Assembly: GCF_014202895.1 (NCBI RefSeq) | Contig: NZ_JACHHV010000005.1 | Location: forward strand, 1-64,000 | Direction: 5' to 3' | Origin: Lactovum miscens | Lineage (GTDB): Bacteria > Bacillota > Bacilli > Lactobacillales > Streptococcaceae | Length of the DNA stretch: 64,000 nucleotides | Shown: piece by piece, positions 43,525 to 51,645 of the stretch | Numbering within the stretch: the first letter of the stretch is position 1 | How the letters are laid out: each line of letters opens with the position of its first letter | Position numbers and translations under genes: made by a program | Notes under the pieces: model-generated | Seen by the model: the letters and a program-made list of their open reading frames with translations, nothing else | The model's database searches: none | What the model was told of the DNA's origin: nothing

Positions 43525-45714
43525 TTAATGACTCAGAAGGGGAGGGGTCATTTTTGACCTGGACGGTTGGGGTTGTGTCTTTTTTACATTAGGTTTTGAC
43601 GTTTCTAGAGACTTTTTATTTGCTTCTACAAGTCGCTCTTCAAATTTGTTTTTTGGATTTTCAAGACCGTAAACTTTATTCAAAGAAGCCTCTAATTTAT
43701 CAATCGTTATCTGAGCTTGTGTTGTAATAGTTTCCAGTGACTTCTCAAAATTATCAAGTGACTGGCCATCTAAAACTGTCCAAGAAGAAAGATATGCAAA
43801 GGAATAAGAGCTGGTATCAATGCCTAAGTAGTTACTGACCACATAAGCAACCGACTCCGCTTCAAATTCTTGGCGTGCATAAATAGCATCTCCAAACGTT
43901 GCATCTGACCCTTCATGAATAGAGGCATGAGTGATCTCATGAATCAAGGTCTTTAACGTCATTTCCTCACCCATGCCTTGCTGAAGAACAATTCGCTTGT
44001 CTTTCAAGTCATAATAGCCGTTGGCCCCACCTGGAAAATCTTCGAGAGATACTTTAACGGGTGATACCTCACAAAGCCCCTTGTAGAGTTTTAGAAACCT
44101 TTGAGGGTCTTCTAAATTTTTTGTAAGTTCATAAATCTGTTTTGGAAGTTCTTCACCGTTCGTCTGACTTACATCAAAGACGGGAGTTAAAAAGAAGTAA
44201 GTTTCTTTTTTGGGTTTTCCTTCAGCATCGAGGACAGGCTTCCCGTCCTTATCTTTTTTGATCACTTGAGTTGGGGCATAGACATAAAGTGCTTTTGAGC
44301 CTTTGTTTACCTTACGGCCTAAGCCATTCCATTTTTTCATCCCAGCCACATGACTGACTTCAGGATTTTGTATCAAAAGAAGGCGATTATTCTTTGAAGA
44401 ATACTTATGAAATTTTGAAATAAACTTCAAATAGTCCTTAAAGTTATCACTCTTCAGATAATCTTGAATACCTGTCTTCAGGTGTTGAGACAAGCCTTTG
44501 TAATCCTTGTTTTTAATGAGTTCATTGACAGAAATATTAAGATTTTCCATGTTTACTGCACCTTTACTAATGGCCCAGTCTTTAAATTCTCCTACAAAAC
44601 CTGTATCCTTTTGATAAGCTTCATAAACAAATTGATCCAGGGACTTTCCTTGACGTGTTGTTTCGTCTAGTGCTTCCCATTCATCAATGAGTTGGTCATA
44701 TTCACTTCTTTGTGCCATTGTATTTCCTTTCGTTAGTGGCTTTAAAAATTCAGGGATAGAAATATCACTCTGGTGCATCGTTTCTATTTCCTTTTGTTCA
44801 AATTCTTCAGAACGCCACATCTTATTAATGTTTTCAGGATTATGCCAATCTCGAAATTTAAACTTGTAATTTGCATTTATCCCTAAGTCTAAGGTTGCTT
44901 CTAAGGAAGGGCTTAAGCCTTTGTGGGTTTCCGCAGTGAGTAAAACAATATCTTGAGCCTCTAAAATTTTCTTAGCTTCTACGGACCGTATTTCGGCTGA
45001 ATAAACGAAGTTCCCATACTCCATAGCAATTAGAGGAGATTGAGTCCAATACATGCCTTTTCCGAAAGCCGTCGCCTGTATTGTCTTTATTGACTTAATC
45101 CACTTGTCAGCCGTTTTTTGATCATCGGCTATCACCCCTCGATAAATTTTCATCGTATCTTTGTTTACCTCTTGTCTTTCGTTGTGATTTAAAAAGCCAA
45201 CATTTTCCTGTAGAATGTTGGCTCTGTTATCTAATATTGGGTGTTGTTCGTTCGATTTTCCCTTAATTTTCTGTATCCCTTCAGGGAATAAGGGAACTGT
45301 TGACCAAAGAAAGTCTTTTGAATCATTGGGAAATTGTTCTACCCTTAAGACGTAATTTTCAAACTCCTTTTTAATTTGATTTTGCATTGAAAAAATTAGA
45401 TTAGACTGTTTCTTTGGCAAAGTATTGTTTATTTCAATGACTGAGGCTACAGGAACATAGATTGCTTTCTGAAAATCTAGCCCAGGGTGTTTAAAATGTG
45501 GATTCTTTGTTTCAAAGGGCGTATCAAAATAGGCACCTCGTGGTTTTTTCCTTAAATTGGCACGTAAAGGAATGTACCAATTTTCGTCTGCATCGTAGAG
45601 TCCAACATAGCCTCTTGTTGCTTTTTCCATTAATTCGTCACTTCCAGTGCGTGCGACAGTTTCAGCTATAAATTTTTGGTCTATTGTGACTAGCTTGTAA
45701 TTTGACAACGACAT
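43525..45714 (-). CDS. Multidomain ArdC-type anti-restriction protein with N-terminal toxin-like domains
   Basis: 729 residues in at least three parts. Residues 1-130 (GYVGLYDADENWYIPLRANL, PGLDFQKAIYVPVASVIEI) resemble by eye the ToxN/AbiQ-TenpN endoribonuclease fold of type III toxins. Residues 186-290 (IYRGV, then FGKGMYWTQSPLIAMEYGN) look like an ADP-ribosyltransferase-type domain. Residues 333-660 are ArdC: an ssDNA-binding part (NFKDYLKFISKFHKYSSKNN, KGSKALYVYAPTQ) and a zinc metallopeptidase (LIHEITHASIHEG, ligands H592, H596 and a glutamate near 618-620). FEERLVEA at 691-698 and a basic tail close the chain. AAGGAG abuts the ATG, so a TTG two codons later may be the real start. An internal ATG at 44718 (residue 333) has AAAGGA at ideal spacing. 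Confidence 0.8.
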   Translation of the reverse strand: MSLSNYKLVTIDQKFIAETVARTGSDELMEKATRGYVGLYDADENWYIPLRANLRKKPRGAYFDTPFETKNPHFKHPGLDFQKAIYVPVASVIEINNTLPKKQSNLIFSMQNQIKKEFENYVLRVEQFPNDSKDFLWSTVPLFPEGIQKIKGKSNEQHPILDNRANILQENVGFLNHNERQEVNKDTMKIYRGVIADDQKTADKWIKSIKTIQATAFGKGMYWTQSPLIAMEYGNFVYSAEIRSVEAKKILEAQDIVLLTAETHKGLSPSLEATLDLGINANYKFKFRDWHNPENINKMWRSEEFEQKEIETMHQSDISIPEFLKPLTKGNTMAQRSEYDQLIDEWEALDETTRQGKSLDQFVYEAYQKDTGFVGEFKDWAISKGAVNMENLNISVNELIKNKDYKGLSQHLKTGIQDYLKSDNFKDYLKFISKFHKYSSKNNRLLLIQNPEVSHVAGMKKWNGLGRKVNKGSKALYVYAPTQVIKKDKDGKPVLDAEGKPKKETYFFLTPVFDVSQTNGEELPKQIYELTKNLEDPQRFLKLYKGLCEVSPVKVSLEDFPGGANGYYDLKDKRIVLQQGMGEEMTLKTLIHEITHASIHEGSDATFGDAIYARQEFEAESVAYVVSNYLGIDTSSYSFAYLSSWTVLDGQSLDNFEKSLETITTQAQITIDKLEASLNKVYGLENPKNKFEERLVEANKKSLETSKPNVKKTQPQPSRSKMTPPLLSH
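44710..44732 (-). promoter_or_regulatory. Internal ribosome binding site and start for ArdC alone
   Basis: On the minus strand GAAAGGAAATACA leads to ATG at 44718-44716, in frame with the long protein at residue 333. The start coincides with the beginning of the ArdC part, giving a 397-residue product. The signal is better than that of the full-length start. Confidence 0.55.
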
Positions 45715-45813
45715 CTCCTTGAGCTATAATTTATTTAAGAGAGAAGTACACGCAAGCTAGGCGGTTAACGTAGCTCATTAGGGAAGGCTTCTTTCTTTTT
45801 TTTGTACAAAAAA

Positions 45814-47025
45814 TCAACCAAGTTTGATGTTTGATTTATTTTTGAGGGTCTGATTCACGTTTTGAGACGCTTTTAATGAAGAGGTAGGTAATTTATCCAA
45901 TCTCTTCTCAAAAGCGTTTTTTGGTGCTTTTTTTGGCGACTTTACCACCTTTAATGTTTCATTCCAATCTGCTTTGACTTGACCCTCCAAAAGTTTTGGA
46001 ATATGCGAAACCACGGGGATTTTTGTAATATTAAAGTCATCCACAAAATCCTTACCAGCTTGTGTGATCACTCCTGTTTTAGCATCTGTCTTTATTTCGT
46101 CATTGTCGACGGCCAGAATGATTTTTATGGATTGAGTCGGCTGAATAGATTCTTCAATCGTATCCAGGACTTTATCTTTCATATTTTCAGGAGACTTTGT
46201 CTGAAGCTCATTTGCTAAGAGCGTTGAAATGTTACCTTTTCTTAAGCCATTCATCGAAGTCAAAACAGCATCACCTATCTTTTCTTTAAACAGCTCATAA
46301 TAGCTCATGAGGTCAATAGGAGATTCTGCTCCAGCAATGACTAAAGGCCTTTCAGAGGATATTTCAGAAGGCTTAGGAGGATTTCCTACTCTCACTGTCA
46401 TACCATAGAAGCCATTTCCAAGCGTCCGCTTCAGATGTTCTCGTTTGCCATGAGTTTCATTTCGCCAGATTCCTTGTACTGTAATTCCCTGAAGCTTTCC
46501 TTTGTTATCAAAAGCTTTAAACACAACCACAGGCTCCGTCTTTCCTGTAGCTGTATCTTTAAAGCTTGATTGTGTTATCAAACCCTGAGAGTGGAAAAAG
46601 TCAATCGTTTCATCAGAAAGCCCTCGTTCCTGCTTCAGATAATTCCTGGCCAGATCAAAAGTTTTATGGTCCGTCAAGAAATAATGGAAGTCTTTTCTTT
46701 CAGTCTGTGAGCGCCCAGTATAGCGGCTCACATCAATACCTGTCAGAAATTTAAGAGCTTCTTTGCGCTCACACTCTTTGATGAGTTCAACAAGCTGAAT
46801 TGGTCCGCCACCAATTCTTCGAGAGTTCCAATAAAAATAATTTTTCTCAACATTGAACTTTAAACTGTCGTGTTCTGACCAATAATAAGTTCCTGATTTA
46901 TGAACAACATCCATTCCGAGCTTTTCAGCAACCTCAAGAATGTTTTTACTTATTGCTTCATCAAGCAGCTTTTGGCGATCCGCATGAGACCTCAACGAGC
47001 GTTGAGGAGGACGTGTATATTGCAT
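45814..47025 (-). CDS. TOPRIM/DUF3991 primase-like protein
   Basis: A 403-residue protein. The N-terminal part has a CHC2-like layout without clear zinc cysteines (VVHKSGTYYWSEHDSLKFNV, RIGGGPIQLVELI; this is the DUF3991 region), and the C-terminal half is TOPRIM-like, with the acidic motifs VIAGAESPIDLMSYYE and IILAVDNDEI. It probably makes primers or acts on the transferred strand after entry. FEKRLDKL at residues 372-379 and a K/N/S-rich tail repeat the operon's shared C-terminal motif. GAAAGGAAAGGAAT precedes the ATG. It lies between virD4 and the ArdC gene. Confidence 0.82.
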   Translation of the reverse strand: MQYTRPPQRSLRSHADRQKLLDEAISKNILEVAEKLGMDVVHKSGTYYWSEHDSLKFNVEKNYFYWNSRRIGGGPIQLVELIKECERKEALKFLTGIDVSRYTGRSQTERKDFHYFLTDHKTFDLARNYLKQERGLSDETIDFFHSQGLITQSSFKDTATGKTEPVVVFKAFDNKGKLQGITVQGIWRNETHGKREHLKRTLGNGFYGMTVRVGNPPKPSEISSERPLVIAGAESPIDLMSYYELFKEKIGDAVLTSMNGLRKGNISTLLANELQTKSPENMKDKVLDTIEESIQPTQSIKIILAVDNDEIKTDAKTGVITQAGKDFVDDFNITKIPVVSHIPKLLEGQVKADWNETLKVVKSPKKAPKNAFEKRLDKLPTSSLKASQNVNQTLKNKSNIKLG

Positions 47026-47043
47026 ATTCCTTTCCTTTCAATT

Positions 47044-47085
47044 AAAAAAGTAGAAAAGTGGTAATTTCTACTTTTCTACTTTTTT
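47044..47085. repeat. Long hairpin between virD4 and the primase-like gene (AGTAGAAAAGT family)
   Basis: Arms 47044-47059 and 47070-47085 are perfectly complementary over 16 bp. T runs on the outer sides allow termination in either direction. Relatives of the same sequence occur at 51601-51632 and 58301-58340. Confidence 0.8.
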
Positions 47086-47090
47086 TATAT

Positions 47091-48905
47091 TTACGCTACC
47101 TCTTGCGAAATAGCTCCGTGGTCAATCAAATTTTCAGGCTTGACCTTACTCAATATCTCTTCTTCTTCGGTCATAAAGTATCTGTACTGGTACCATTTAG
47201 GGTCTGATACATCACTGGCTAATAAGGCACCATTGGGATGTTCAAAGACATTGTATTTTTTATCCCTGAAGACATTCTCGCCGGCAATAAATAAAAGGGC
47301 ATCTCCACCCCCTAGACGGCCAATTTCATCTTGAGTAAACAAATCACGAGGTTGTTTTTGCCTGCTTTCAGAGCTTCCGCCACGTCCACCTTTAGTCAGA
47401 CTTTGATTCTTTATCGAAATTGTTTGTTTACCTGCACGTTGTGAGAGCCACTTCGTGGTTTCCTGTTCATCTCCACCTAAGAAGAGAACCGTATCACAAC
47501 TATTGGCTAACGTCGCCCAGCCATGCGGATACATGGTTTTTAATTGATCCAGGGCTTGTAACAAGATGACAATTGACATATCACGGCTTCGGAAGACAGC
47601 TAACATTTTATCGATGTTTGGCAACTTTCCAATGTTCGCAAATTCATCAAGCAAGAAACGAACGTGAAGTAATTTTTTACCTTCAGGAAGCTTAATTTCC
47701 CCAGACTTGATCTTATCTGCTTTGTTTTTTAGCACTTCTGTAATTGTGGAGACAAAGATTGCTGCTATGAAGTTATAGTCATCTGAGGTATCAGGTATCT
47801 CTATAAACACGGCCGTCTTATCTTCGTTCCAGGTCTCAATATTCATGTTATCTTCACGAATCATATTTACGACTTGTTCATGGTCAAAGACAGAGAAACG
47901 AGCCGCCACAATAGCCAATACACTCATTCTGGTTTCAGCTTCAAAAAGGCTATTAAAGAGTGACCATTGTCGGTAAGCATAGTTATTAGGAAGGATAAGA
48001 TTTTGTTCTTCAAACCATTCTTCTACTGGCGATGCCGACTTTGGATTGTCTCGCTTGATGTGACGTAACATATCACCAATCATGCCAATATGAGGAAGAT
48101 AATTATTTTGTTTACCGTCAAACCAAAGATAAGCAATTAGGGCACGACTTAAGAGTGCTTCTGCCATTGCCCAAAAATCTTCTCCTTTTTGGCCGCCTTT
48201 TTTTGTGGATTCGGTGATAGCAGAAAGCACTCGATCAAGGTCCAATTCTGTATAAATGTACTTGAAAACGTTAAACTGGTTGCTATTCCACAAGTTCACC
48301 AGGTCAAATACTTTAAGTTGGAACCCGTCATCTTCAAGCATCTTTCCAAGTTCGTGTACCAACAATGACTTGGATTCTGTCACCACATAAGTCGCATTTC
48401 TCTGCATGATATTAGGCTTTACAAAAGTGTGCGTCTTCCCAGAACCTGGCCCGCCTATGACCAAGGTATTTTTATTTTTCACATAATCATTAAGAATGGC
48501 TTTACATTTAAATAATCCCATCCTTGAATGCTGCGTAAACAAGATGTTATTCAAAAAATCTGGATCTGCATAACGTTCTATTTCTTTTTCTGTAGCTAAC
48601 CTTGCCGAGCCATGTTCCTCATCATTCCGATAAATTCCATGATCATTGTTATAGAAGTAGGCCAGAAAGCCACAGGCACCAGCCACAAGAGCAAGCATCA
48701 AAGCAATAAAATTAGGAAGAATGAAAAATTTAATAACATTCTGGCTAAAATAAAAAGAGACATCTCCACTGATTAGAAAGGTCTCCTTACTTGCAATATT
48801 GTATCCTGGTAAATTTGTTAGAAAATTACCTAACCAATAACTCAAAACAAATAAAATAGCGGCCAAAATGAAATAGGGCCGCATTTTCTTTTTTTTAACT
48901 TGCAT
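47091..48905 (-). CDS. VirD4-type type IV coupling protein (TraG/TrsK family)
   Basis: A 604-residue membrane ATPase that recruits the relaxosome and other substrates to the channel. It has two membrane segments (about residues 10-31 and 58-85), Walker A GGPGSGKT at 151-158, and Walker B in HVRFLLDEFANIG at 414-426. The conserved ILLQALDQL motif and the SRQKQPRDLFTQDEIGRLGG end segment of the TraG family follow. It starts inside the end of the PcfB gene, a standard VirD4-PcfB pair. A 40-bp stretch around its Walker B codons is duplicated at 50219-50258. Confidence 0.93.
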   Translation of the reverse strand: MQVKKKKMRPYFILAAILFVLSYWLGNFLTNLPGYNIASKETFLISGDVSFYFSQNVIKFFILPNFIALMLALVAGACGFLAYFYNNDHGIYRNDEEHGSARLATEKEIERYADPDFLNNILFTQHSRMGLFKCKAILNDYVKNKNTLVIGGPGSGKTHTFVKPNIMQRNATYVVTESKSLLVHELGKMLEDDGFQLKVFDLVNLWNSNQFNVFKYIYTELDLDRVLSAITESTKKGGQKGEDFWAMAEALLSRALIAYLWFDGKQNNYLPHIGMIGDMLRHIKRDNPKSASPVEEWFEEQNLILPNNYAYRQWSLFNSLFEAETRMSVLAIVAARFSVFDHEQVVNMIREDNMNIETWNEDKTAVFIEIPDTSDDYNFIAAIFVSTITEVLKNKADKIKSGEIKLPEGKKLLHVRFLLDEFANIGKLPNIDKMLAVFRSRDMSIVILLQALDQLKTMYPHGWATLANSCDTVLFLGGDEQETTKWLSQRAGKQTISIKNQSLTKGGRGGSSESRQKQPRDLFTQDEIGRLGGGDALLFIAGENVFRDKKYNVFEHPNGALLASDVSDPKWYQYRYFMTEEEEILSKVKPENLIDHGAISQEVA

Positions 48906-48908
48906 AAC

Positions 48909-49412
48909 TTAAGCCCTTTCTTTTTTGGACTTCGTCTGCATCTGTCTGTTCAAGTTCCCTTTATATTTCATTTTTTGTGCCTCTTCAAGGCGTTCTTCAA
49001 AGGTCACTTTTCCAGACTTTCTAAGAATCCGACGAGCAAATTGATTAGGATTCGTCGCAACATTTATGAAAAATTTATCAAGAGCCTCATTTGCGGACTT
49101 TTGCTCATTAAATCGGTAATAAAAATTATAACCGCCTTCAACCTTTGTAAAGGAAAAAGTAATACCACTTTCTTTCAGGTAATCTTTCATAAGTCCTAGG
49201 TCCACCTTTTGATTCAACCACGTTTTTGTCACATCATCGTGTCGGCCGAGCAATCGGAAAACGTGAACTTCGCCTTTTAAAGGGGACACTTTGTCAAAAA
49301 GGGGATTGAGTTTATCAAGCGACAACTGAGACAGAGAGTATAAGACCTGGCTCAGTTTTGGTATGCCGTAGATAAAGAATTTATCAATGATTGCTTTATC
49401 ATCTAGTTCCAT
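48909..49412 (-). CDS. PcfB/DUF3801-family accessory protein of the coupling protein
   Basis: A 167-residue protein of the DUF3801 family (PcfB of the enterococcal pheromone plasmids), which binds the relaxosome and the VirD4 homologue. The core reads VHVFRLLGRHDDVTKTWLNQ, then YLKESGITFSFTKVEGGYNF. A TTG at 49415 could add one residue, but the ATG at 49412 has GAGGAG 7 bases upstream. FEERLEEA near residues 138-145 and a basic tail (KSKKERA) carry the operon's shared motif. Its stop is 3 bases before the virD4 ATG. Confidence 0.85.
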   Translation of the reverse strand: MELDDKAIIDKFFIYGIPKLSQVLYSLSQLSLDKLNPLFDKVSPLKGEVHVFRLLGRHDDVTKTWLNQKVDLGLMKDYLKESGITFSFTKVEGGYNFYYRFNEQKSANEALDKFFINVATNPNQFARRILRKSGKVTFEERLEEAQKMKYKGNLNRQMQTKSKKERA

Positions 49413-49430
49413 CAAATATCTCCTCTATTT

Positions 49431-50708
49431 CTATTGAATTTTCATATCCATCAGAGCCTTTTCACGGTAAGACTTCAGTTCTTGATCAAGCTGCTCCACC
49501 TGGTATTGTACCCTAGCCGCAACTTCATTTTGAATTTTTTGAGTATATTTTTTAACGATTTCTAATCTTTTATCTAAAGAAATGGCTTCAAATTTCTCAT
49601 TTGTTTCAGCCTGCTTGCGTTTAAAGTCTTCACTTAAAGTGTTAAGTTCCTTCTGTTTATTTTGGGAAAGAAGCATTTCAACTTCCCCAAGTTCCCGCCT
49701 TTTTAAACTCTCAAGTTCTTCAGACACCTGAAGTTCAATATCACTTTTTGTCATGAAATTCTGGGATGTAGGTCCTTGACTTACAACAAGGCTTGTTTCT
49801 ACTTTAGTTTCCTCAATCACCTGTTTTTCTTTGATCACGGGGCTTTCCTGAAGAGGCTGGGTCTTTTGATTGTTAACGAGACTCACTAAATTTCTCACGT
49901 CTCTTACGAGGCTATCAACTTCCGCAAACTTTTCAGGCATGGGTAAAGAAGAAATTTCTTGACTTACTGGCAGAGCTTCAGCTGATTTCACTTCATAAAT
50001 AGGAGTTTCAACGGCCGTAGCTACTTCCTTATTCTTAATTACAAGTGACTCTTCAGGTGTGGGCTCAGGAACTTCAGTTGGCTCTTGAGGGGCTTCTTGC
50101 AGCTTCCCACAATGATTACAAAAGCGAGATTTGGGTTCAATCTGCTCACCGCAGAACAGACAGAAAGCTTGAGAAACGGAAGGAATAACTGGTGCTTCTT
50201 CTTTTTCAGGTGTCCATCTTCCAATGTTCGCAAATTCATCAAGCAAGAAACGAGCGTGTTCCTTCTCTTCAATCTTCTCTTCATCCTTCTCCCAAAAATT
50301 AGGAGCTGGTGGAAAATCATCATTGTATGTTGTTTTATGAGTCTGAACAGGTTCAACTGGGTCACTGTATGTTTCCAAAACTTCGTGTCTTGGAAACTGT
50401 TCCGTTTGGATTTCTTCAAGCAGTGACGGGTCAAAAGGAACCGCTGCCTTCGTGTAAAAATTTACAAGTAAATTTTCAAAATAGGCTTCATTCTGAAGAA
50501 TTGGTAGCTTTATATTTTGAGCATAAATGGCTTTATCATTTAGATATTTTACCAGGGTTGCTGAGCCTTCTTCATGTTGCGCCTGAAGTCCTTTATTTTC
50601 ACCAATAATAAAATTAATTAGGTCATCCGCATTTTTAATGGCATCCACGTTCATATTCTGAACGTTGAGCATTTCATAGCGATATCTTTTTTTACTTAAC
50701 AGGCTCAT
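49431..50708 (-). CDS. Zinc-ribbon coiled-coil protein with a VirD4-derived insert
   Basis: A 425-residue protein of unknown role. Residues 1-100 are helical. Residues 151-163 (HARFLLDEFANIG) copy the VirD4 Walker B peptide. A zinc ribbon follows, with cysteines at 183, 186, 197 and 200 (AFCLFCGEQIEPKSRFCNHC). A proline/glutamate-rich linker comes next, then a long coiled coil from about 330 to the end (LESLKRRELGEVEMLLSQNK and following). No membrane segment. GAAGGAG precedes the ATG, and its 5' end overlaps the preceding gene by 17 bases. It may be a cytoplasmic scaffold for the transfer ATPases; that is inference. Confidence 0.75.
   Translation of the reverse strand: MSLLSKKRYRYEMLNVQNMNVDAIKNADDLINFIIGENKGLQAQHEEGSATLVKYLNDKAIYAQNIKLPILQNEAYFENLLVNFYTKAAVPFDPSLLEEIQTEQFPRHEVLETYSDPVEPVQTHKTTYNDDFPPAPNFWEKDEEKIEEKEHARFLLDEFANIGRWTPEKEEAPVIPSVSQAFCLFCGEQIEPKSRFCNHCGKLQEAPQEPTEVPEPTPEESLVIKNKEVATAVETPIYEVKSAEALPVSQEISSLPMPEKFAEVDSLVRDVRNLVSLVNNQKTQPLQESPVIKEKQVIEETKVETSLVVSQGPTSQNFMTKSDIELQVSEELESLKRRELGEVEMLLSQNKQKELNTLSEDFKRKQAETNEKFEAISLDKRLEIVKKYTQKIQNEVAARVQYQVEQLDQELKSYREKALMDMKIQ
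50219..50258 (-). repeat. 40-bp duplication of the VirD4 Walker B coding segment
   Basis: Bases 50219-50258 match 47627-47666 inside virD4 at 39 of 40 positions, in the same orientation and the same reading frame, so both encode RFLLDEFANIG. Sequence similarity stops sharply on both sides. Confidence 0.9.
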
Positions 50709-50952
50709 TTGCTACTCCTTCAGCTTCCGTGTTTATAGGCACAGAAAACACATTGCCTAATAGCTTCTCTAGGTCTGTAATCGTCATTCCCTTATCGACG
50801 AGCATGGCCGTAATAATTTCTGAGTTAACGGCCTGAAGTGCTTGTTGCTTCTTTTTAAGCAAAAGCTGTGAATTTTGAATGGCCGCTTCAGTTTTCTCAA
50901 TCTCTTGATTGAGCCGATCTCGACGTTTCGTTAAATCATCAAATTTTGTCAT
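50692..50952 (-). CDS. DUF4315-type small coiled-coil protein
   Basis: An 86-residue soluble protein. A coiled coil (DDLTKRRDRLNQEIEKTEAA, LLLKKKQQALQAVNSEI) is followed by a short C-terminal element, AMLVDKGMTITDLEKLLG, the layout of the DUF4315 proteins of conjugative transposons. The longer open frame begins 10 codons earlier, but AGGAG lies 7 bases before the ATG at 50952. Function unknown. It is co-transcribed with its neighbours. Confidence 0.8.
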   Translation of the reverse strand: MTKFDDLTKRRDRLNQEIEKTEAAIQNSQLLLKKKQQALQAVNSEIITAMLVDKGMTITDLEKLLGNVFSVPINTEAEGVANEPVK

Positions 50953-50996
50953 TGTTATTCTCCTGAAAATTGTGCCTGGCACAATTTTACTGTATT

Positions 50997-51590
50997 TTAA
51001 TTGCTGGAAGAGCTAGGATAGCTATTCTGACTGGTTGAGTTTGGAAGTGTCAACGTCACGTTTTCTAGGTTATTCACCAGGTACTTATTCCCTTCCTTCT
51101 GGAAAGTTAGACGAATCGTTTGGCTACTGGTCTGGTCATATCCCGTGCTCAAATCACCTTTATTAACTAATTGCGTGTTTTTATAATTTACCACGCAAAT
51201 GGCCGTCAAGTCTTTCGCATCAATGTAGTTAACCGAGCTATTAAAGACCTGGTTAACAATGTAGCCCTTGTAAGCCTGATTAACAGGCTGGTTTTCGGAT
51301 TTCGTAGCTTGTGTAAACATAGTATCTGTCATGAGGGGTTTATAACGGTTGCTGTTCTCGCCAATGTCCTTCTTAGTGTAATAGGCGATTAAAAATTGAT
51401 TGACCGTAGCTTCATTTAGGGCTTGTGTAGAAGGAGACGTCACAAGTTTTGTACTGGCTTTTTTTGTCACGGCTTTTTGGCCGAGATGACCCATGCTATA
51501 GCCAAAGCCTAAGCCAAGTAACAAGATAAGAATTGCACCAGATACCAGGGCAAAAGTTTTATATTTTTGAATTTTTTCGTTGTTATACAT
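50997..51590 (-). CDS. VirB8/TcpC-like conjugation channel protein
   Basis: A 197-residue protein with a short cytoplasmic N-terminus, one membrane segment (about 13-33, FALVSGAILILLLGLGFGYS) and an extracytoplasmic domain of NTF2-like appearance (ATVNQFLIAYYTKKDIGENS through LTFQKEGNKYLVNNLENVTL). It probably belongs to the inner scaffold of the type IV secretion system. No ribosome binding site precedes the ATG; instead, a 32-base palindrome ends 10 bases upstream, so translation may depend on that structure. Confidence 0.78.
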   Translation of the reverse strand: MYNNEKIQKYKTFALVSGAILILLLGLGFGYSMGHLGQKAVTKKASTKLVTSPSTQALNEATVNQFLIAYYTKKDIGENSNRYKPLMTDTMFTQATKSENQPVNQAYKGYIVNQVFNSSVNYIDAKDLTAICVVNYKNTQLVNKGDLSTGYDQTSSQTIRLTFQKEGNKYLVNNLENVTLTLPNSTSQNSYPSSSSN

Positions 51591-51600
51591 AGATAAATAG

Positions 51601-51632
51601 AAAAAGTAGAAAAGTATACTTTTCTACTTTTT
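51601..51632. repeat. 32-bp palindrome (AGTAGAAAAGT family)
   Basis: A perfect palindrome with AAAAAGTAGAAAAGTA (51601-51616) as one arm and its complement (51617-51632) as the other. It lies between the CHAP hydrolase gene and the VirB8-like gene and belongs to the same sequence family as 47044-47085 and 58301-58340. Confidence 0.85.
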
Positions 51633-51645
51633 GAATCCTTTCGTT

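Noticed and set aside
45715-45813. Type III antitoxin RNA (tandem repeats) before the ToxN-like domain
   Set aside because: The 99-bp gap contains no tandem repeat of about 36 bases.
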